From positions 852,336-916,335 of the forward strand of contig NZ_LMHA01000002.1 in assembly GCF_001427635.1 (NCBI RefSeq): 64,000 nt of DNA. Reading direction: 5' to 3'. The notes beneath the pieces are model-generated. The model saw nothing but the letters and a program-made list of their open reading frames with translations. It searched no databases and was not told the origin of the DNA. Both the position numbers and the translations under genes were made by a program. The stretch comes from Pseudoxanthomonas sp. Root65 (GTDB lineage: Bacteria > Pseudomonadota > Gammaproteobacteria > Xanthomonadales > Xanthomonadaceae). Below, piece by piece: positions 59,909 to 64,000 of this stretch. Every line of letters begins with the position of its first letter. The first letter of the stretch is position 1.

Positions 59909-60219
59909 GCCAACTCGACATTCGTTGCGCGGCGCCCAAGCCAGCCTACCGCCATCTAAATATCGGCATGGCGAACGCGACATACAAAGCCGCACGCGAC
60001 TGTAGAGAACAGCGATGTCCTTCACCCGATAAGCCGGCTCCAGTAGTGGCTTGCGGGACATCTCTTGCTGGTCAGGATAGGGACGACGTCAGCTTCTGGC
60101 CGGAAGTGGACATCCACTGCTTCGTCCAAATTCGTCAGGGCTGAAATCACTGGACTACATAAATTGGGCGCCGCACTTGAAAGGGCCGCGATGCAGCAGC
60201 ATGCCCTGCAGCTGAAGTG
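59909..60219. other. Intergenic region with no recognisable gene
   Basis: About 310 bp of mixed composition. Nothing coding, no terminator with a T-run and no repeat were recognised. A decayed gene is possible. Confidence 0.3.
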
Positions 60220-60414
60220 CTAAACAGGCCCGGCTGAGTTATTGGAAGCAGGTCCTGCGAGCCATACGCGCACTGTCATACGCAGAGCTTCCGCAGTATC
60301 GCGAATGCCCAACTCGCGATCAGTCACAGCTCCGCGCAGGAAGCTCACGACATCCGGACTCCACATGATGGCTGTGGTTCGGTCTCCGAACACATTGTCT
60401 TCTGGCTCGCTCAT
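60220..60414 (-). CDS. Small hypothetical protein (doubtful)
   Basis: This 64-codon frame (MSEPEDNVFGDRTTAIM start) could encode a small soluble protein with a helical C-terminal half. There is no good ribosome site, and the longer upstream frame to 60714 looks non-coding. It is listed only because its amino-acid usage looks protein-like; it may be noise. Confidence 0.3.
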   Translation of the reverse strand: MSEPEDNVFGDRTTAIMWSPDVVSFLRGAVTDRELGIRDTAEALRMTVRVWLAGPASNNSAGPV

Positions 60415-60760
60415 GCACGGAAGGATAGCCTTTGGCCGCCCATCCATCACGTGTGCGACGGCTCGTCGCTGGGCTGGCGCGTGAAATGGCGGGGTGGGGC
60501 AACATACCCCAAAGGGAGCTAGCTGCACGCTCCCAGCTGTGAAGCCTTGGGCAGACGATATCCAAAAGCTGCCATGAAGCCTCGAAAGGTTAGCTTCTCC
60601 TAGCCTGGAGCTGACAGGGGAACGGTGACGGCTTAGTTCTGGCGCGTTGCGTGGTGGGTGCTCTTGCGATCTAAATCGCTTTGTTAGCCTGCTCCACGAC
60701 TCCCTGGAACGCACATCTCACAGGCGTGGCACCCAACGGAATGAGGCCAGATTCAGTCAT
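60415..60760. other. Intergenic region with no recognisable gene
   Basis: About 350 bp without a credible gene on either strand. No clear repeat or regulatory site was noticed. Confidence 0.3.
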
Positions 60761-61345
60761 TTACATACGAAACTCTGATCTAGAGGCCTCACCCAGAGGG
60801 ACGTCGATTACTGCTGCCAATGGCAACTGCTCGAAGTCCTCATCTGACATCTCAAGCAGCTGACCTTTCAGGGCGTTGTGGGTCTCTATCCGTCGCCGAT
60901 CGACCAAACCCTGGAGCACGCTTAAGAGCTCTAGGAGATCCATCGCCTCAAGTTTCCCTAAGGCGAAAAGAGGCATGGGTCTGCAGTCCACCCACAGGTG
61001 CCCGTCAAGCCCGATTCCTGCCAAGGCGACTAAGGCTCGCGAAACCCCGCCTGGCTGGGAGACCAATGTGTTGTGTAGGTGCTTGAAATGTCTATGTCGA
61101 CGTTGAAGCGGCTTTGATAGATGACCCAAAATCTCGCTCGCTCCCCACGGATGCACGCCCCTATCAAAGCAGCGTCCATACATGACCAATGCCACGGTCC
61201 ACCAAAGGTCTACATCAGCTTCGCCTGGTTCAGCGGTGGCAACTTTATCGGCAAAGTGAGCAGCCGAGGCGAGGTCGTCGGCAATGGCTGATAGCGTTTC
61301 CAGCAGGCGCGCTTGGCGTCCATCCACTCGGCGAGCTTCGGACAT
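60761..61345 (-). CDS. Hypothetical soluble protein
   Basis: The 194-residue product is unrecognised, but the frame is convincing: ATG 61345 has AGGAG 8 bases upstream. It contains VDLWWTVALVMYGRCFDRGVH and RRHRHFKHLHNTLVSQPGG, a pattern reminiscent of helical toxin/antitoxin or abortive-infection accessory proteins with a His-rich HFKHLHN segment. There is no signal peptide or membrane helix. It is isolated in the accessory region, divergent from the DUF11 protein gene. Function is unknown. Confidence 0.6.
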   Translation of the reverse strand: MSEARRVDGRQARLLETLSAIADDLASAAHFADKVATAEPGEADVDLWWTVALVMYGRCFDRGVHPWGASEILGHLSKPLQRRHRHFKHLHNTLVSQPGGVSRALVALAGIGLDGHLWVDCRPMPLFALGKLEAMDLLELLSVLQGLVDRRRIETHNALKGQLLEMSDEDFEQLPLAAVIDVPLGEASRSEFRM

Positions 61346-61610
61346 GTGTGGATCTCCTGAATTTCCGAGGCTTGCATTCCCTACCGTTCCATCATGTATA
61401 CGACCGATCCGTAGCCATGCAACACCCGCTCATCGGCATGGGTGGACTGCAATCTTTTTGGCCTCTAGGCAGCCCCACATGGCCCGCAGCGTGCTTCAGC
61501 AGATAGGAGGCAGTGTCATCCCCCACGTCAGACCAGCGCTTAGACAATACCTATGCGTAGGTCACAAACTAGTAGAATCCCGATTACTCAATTTCGTTCG
61601 GGGCTCTCAG
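61346..61610. promoter_or_regulatory. Divergent gap before the DUF11 protein gene
   Basis: This 265-bp gap between a minus-strand gene and a plus-strand gene should hold promoters for both. The last part (61555-61605, CAAACTAGTAGAATCCCGATTACTC) is A/T-rich and promoter-like. No operator was recognised. Confidence 0.35.
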
Positions 61611-63833
61611 ATGATGCGGTGGATGCTTCTGGTTCTACTGATGGCAGTCGCTTCTCCCGTTCCCGCACAGGTGTACCGAGCATTTGACCAGCGCTATACC
61701 ACGACCCTGAACGGCGATCTGGTCTTCCTCGCCAACACGAACCTGACGTGCAACGGCAGTGGAAGTTGCAACTCCGGCATCAATGATGGGCAGACGATGG
61801 TGGCGACCAAGCTGCCGGCGGATGTTGCGGACACCAGCATCATAAATTCCAGCAGCGCCACCCTTTCGGCGGCCGATCTACCAGCCGGTGCTCAGATCGT
61901 ACGGGCCCAGCTTTACTGGGGCGGCTTGGTGGCCAGTGATGGCAGCAGTCAACCCAGCCCCTCCCCAACGGCTACGCCGATCCGCTTTGGCCGGCCCGGC
62001 CTCGGCTACCAGGCGCTCCCGCCCGCCGCCTGCGACGTGTCGCCGCGCTCCACCATCTGGGGCGCAGCCCAACCGCATCACGTCTACACCTGCCGGGCCG
62101 ACGTCACCGCCGCCGTGCGGTCGAGCGGTGCCGGGACCTATCGGGTAGCAAACCTGCCGTTGCAGACCGGTGTGGTGAACCGATTCGGTGGCTGGACGCT
62201 GGTCCTGGTGATCCAGAATCCGGCGCGCCCGCTGCGTAACTTCACCATCAACGATGGCCTAGCGGTGATCGCTACCACCGGTAGCGCACCGGTCAACCAA
62301 GTATCCGTGACCGTCTCGGGCTTCCGCACGCCATTCAGTGGCGCAGTTTCTGCGCAGCTGGGCTGGATGGCGATGGACGGCGACCGCGGCGCGCCGGACG
62401 GTTTCACGTTCCAGGGCCAAGGCTCGTCGTTGGTGAACGTATCTGACGCCTGTAACACAGCCGGCGATGTCTTTAACTCCACGATCTGCCGCCTAGGCAG
62501 TGTCGTGAGCCAGCGCAGCGTAGCGAACAACAACTTGGCCAATACGCTGGGTTTCGATGCAGACATCGTGCAACTGGCCAACCCTGGCAACAATGCCCTG
62601 GCCAATGGCGCCACCTCAGCCACGCTTACCGCCCGTACGAGCAGCGAAGGCTATGCTATCTCGGTGCTTACCACGGCAATCGACGTGTTTCAGCCTACGG
62701 TCGATGCCGCTACTGCGAAGACGCAAACCAACCTGACAAATCCAGGCCTACCCGCCGGACAGGCGCGCGCCGGCGATCGCATCCGCTACACCATCAATCT
62801 GCAGAACACGGGACAGGACAATGCGGTGGACGTTTCCATCCGCGATACGATTCCCACCAACACCGACTACGAGCCAGGCAGCCTGCAAGTGACGGCTGGG
62901 GCTAACAGTGGCGCCAAGACCGATGGCGTCGGCGACGATACAGGCGAGATGTCCGCTGGCGCGGCGACGTTCCGCGTGGGTACCGGCGCAGACAGCAACC
63001 AAGGCGGTTTGCTGCGGTGTCCCGCGTGTATTGGCACGCAGCCAACCTTGACGACGGTTAGTTTCATCGTGCGAGTGCGCGCCGATGCTGCCGACGGCGC
63101 GATAGTCCGCAATGTAGCGCAGGTGCGATATGTCGGCGCATCCAGCGGCGAGGAATTCAACGATACGACCAACACCACTGAACTGCGTGTTCAGGCGCCG
63201 CCCCGGCTGACCCTGGCAAAGACGATTGCCGGGCGCGTGATGGCGACCGACCAGTTCACCTTGACGATCAACAACGGTGGGCCGAGCGTGACCACTACGG
63301 GCGCCTCGACCAGTGTGTCGACTACTCCATTCGTTGGCGCCGCGGGCACAACGTACACATTGTCGGAAGTCGCAGCAGGAACACCTGCGGCTAACCTAGC
63401 TCTTTACGATACGCAGTACAGCTGTGTGAATAGCATCAACGGGACCACCGATGTCCCGCCCGGGCAGGGACGCAGCTTCCAGGTCACGCCGGTAGCCGGT
63501 GACGACTTGACGTGCACCTTTGTCAACACGCCACGCACCGTCGACTTGGCCGTCACCAAGACAACGCCAGTGACGCAGGTCGTAAAGGGCGGCGCCATCG
63601 ACTATACGATTACAGTGACACACGTTGCGGGGACACTGTCGGCCGACGGCACGGTGGTCCGTGACAGCCCGGGTGAGGGTCTTAGCTCATGCGCAGTGAC
63701 CGGCTGCATACCCAGTGGCGGAGCGAGCTGCCCCGCTGATTTGGCATCCATGCTCTCGCCTACCGGTGCAACGATTCCGTTGATGCCGCCGGGAGGGCGG
63801 TTGCAATTCGCCGTGCGCTGTAACGCGGATTGA
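61611..63833 (+). CDS. DUF11-domain surface/secreted protein, probably truncated at 3' end
   Basis: The 740-residue product has a signal peptide (to about SPVPAQ). A beta-rich N-terminal domain (about 30-370) follows, then DUF11-type repeats with the NTG/PTNTDYEPGS pattern (about 380-480). Next are a SipA/SpaA-like segment (LTLAKTIAGRVMATDQFTLT) and a last repeat (VDLAVTKTTPVTQVVKGGAIDYTI). It stops abruptly at RLQFAVRCNAD, where related repeats normally continue. About 70 bp later an IS30-type element begins. ATG 61611/61614 has a weak ribosome site. A role in surface attachment or aggregation is plausible but not shown. Truncation by mutation or insertion is suspected. Confidence 0.75.
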   Translation: MMRWMLLVLLMAVASPVPAQVYRAFDQRYTTTLNGDLVFLANTNLTCNGSGSCNSGINDGQTMVATKLPADVADTSIINSSSATLSAADLPAGAQIVRAQLYWGGLVASDGSSQPSPSPTATPIRFGRPGLGYQALPPAACDVSPRSTIWGAAQPHHVYTCRADVTAAVRSSGAGTYRVANLPLQTGVVNRFGGWTLVLVIQNPARPLRNFTINDGLAVIATTGSAPVNQVSVTVSGFRTPFSGAVSAQLGWMAMDGDRGAPDGFTFQGQGSSLVNVSDACNTAGDVFNSTICRLGSVVSQRSVANNNLANTLGFDADIVQLANPGNNALANGATSATLTARTSSEGYAISVLTTAIDVFQPTVDAATAKTQTNLTNPGLPAGQARAGDRIRYTINLQNTGQDNAVDVSIRDTIPTNTDYEPGSLQVTAGANSGAKTDGVGDDTGEMSAGAATFRVGTGADSNQGGLLRCPACIGTQPTLTTVSFIVRVRADAADGAIVRNVAQVRYVGASSGEEFNDTTNTTELRVQAPPRLTLAKTIAGRVMATDQFTLTINNGGPSVTTTGASTSVSTTPFVGAAGTTYTLSEVAAGTPAANLALYDTQYSCVNSINGTTDVPPGQGRSFQVTPVAGDDLTCTFVNTPRTVDLAVTKTTPVTQVVKGGAIDYTITVTHVAGTLSADGTVVRDSPGEGLSSCAVTGCIPSGGASCPADLASMLSPTGATIPLMPPGGRLQFAVRCNAD

Positions 63834-63904
63834 GGCGTCATCAACTACAGGATGGAAGCGACACCGAAAAAACAGTAGGTTTCGAGACAAGTCTGCTTTC
63901 GACC

Positions 63905-64000
63905 TTGGATTCAACCGATCGACGCAACAGTTTGTCGATATCGCTCTGCCGGTGTTTCGTAGCCTAGCGTCTTGCGTGGCCGTTCGTTGAGCTGGCGTGC
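63905..64000 (-). mobile_element. IS30-family insertion sequence, one end (window-truncated)
   Basis: From about 63905, the sequence TTGGATTCAACCGATCGACG resembles the IS30-family terminal repeat (compare IS30 GTAGATTCAATTGGTCAACG, from memory). It contains the stop codon of the transposase read leftward. The exact boundary is uncertain by a few bases; the rest lies outside the window. Confidence 0.75.
63911..64000 (-). CDS. IS30-family transposase, C-terminal 29 residues
   Basis: Reading the minus strand from base 64000 gives ARQLNERPRKTLGYETPAER and continues to a stop at 63913-63911. The pattern (L)NxRPRKTLGxxTPxE is the typical C-terminal end of IS30-family DDE transposases, just after the catalytic Glu region. 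It is truncated at the window edge. The stop codon lies inside the terminal inverted repeat, as in IS30. Confidence 0.9.
   Translation of the reverse strand, partial: ARQLNERPRKTLGYETPAERYRQTVASIG

Overview
The window looks like chromosomal DNA of a GC-rich Xanthomonadaceae bacterium, most like Pseudoxanthomonas, Stenotrophomonas or Xanthomonas. The evidence is the ftsK-lolA-rarA-crcB order, the xylan-utilisation gene set led by a TonB-dependent receptor, LacI-type regulators with TGGTAGCGCTAcCA-like operators, and a REP-type palindrome. The genus is inference.

Layout. 1-3.8 kb: housekeeping genes ftsK (3' part), lolA, rarA and crcB. 4.0-8.9 kb: a five-gene cassette encoding a glycine-rich secreted repeat protein, two small secreted proteins, a periplasmic C39-type cysteine peptidase and an outer-membrane beta-barrel with an N-terminal coiled coil. 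The layout resembles the Pseudomonas Fap functional-amyloid system, but the main repeat protein is very different. It is the best candidate here for an undescribed system. 8.9-15.8 kb: small membrane and periplasmic proteins, hemN with a perfect FNR/Anr box, an MFS transporter, a YdeP-like molybdopterin oxidoreductase and fdhD.

15.9-47.3 kb: a large xylan/xylo-oligosaccharide locus. It holds two paralogous LacI repressors, a TonB-dependent receptor followed by a SapC/cupin/flavin halogenase/DUF6445 module, then xylB-xylA-MFS symporter-GH3. A second run follows: GH67 alpha-glucuronidase, SGNH esterase, GH43, GH3 xylosidase, GPH symporter, cytoplasmic GH43, aldose epimerase, alpha/beta-hydrolase esterase and secreted GH43. 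Many junctions are 4-bp ATGA overlaps. Three LacI-type operators mark the receptor, xylB and alpha-glucuronidase starts. The parts fit one pathway: uptake of decorated xylo-oligomers through the outer membrane, periplasmic debranching, inner-membrane transport, cytoplasmic hydrolysis, and xylose isomerisation and phosphorylation. No endoxylanase is in the window.

47.5-53.4 kb: a ricin-B/di-haem oxidoreductase fusion lipoprotein and a four-PAS hybrid histidine kinase. 53.4-64 kb: an accessory region with visibly lower GC. It holds a TniA-TniB-TniQ transposition module, several unrecognised genes, a DUF11 surface-type protein and, at the right edge, the 3' end of an IS30-family transposase on the minus strand.
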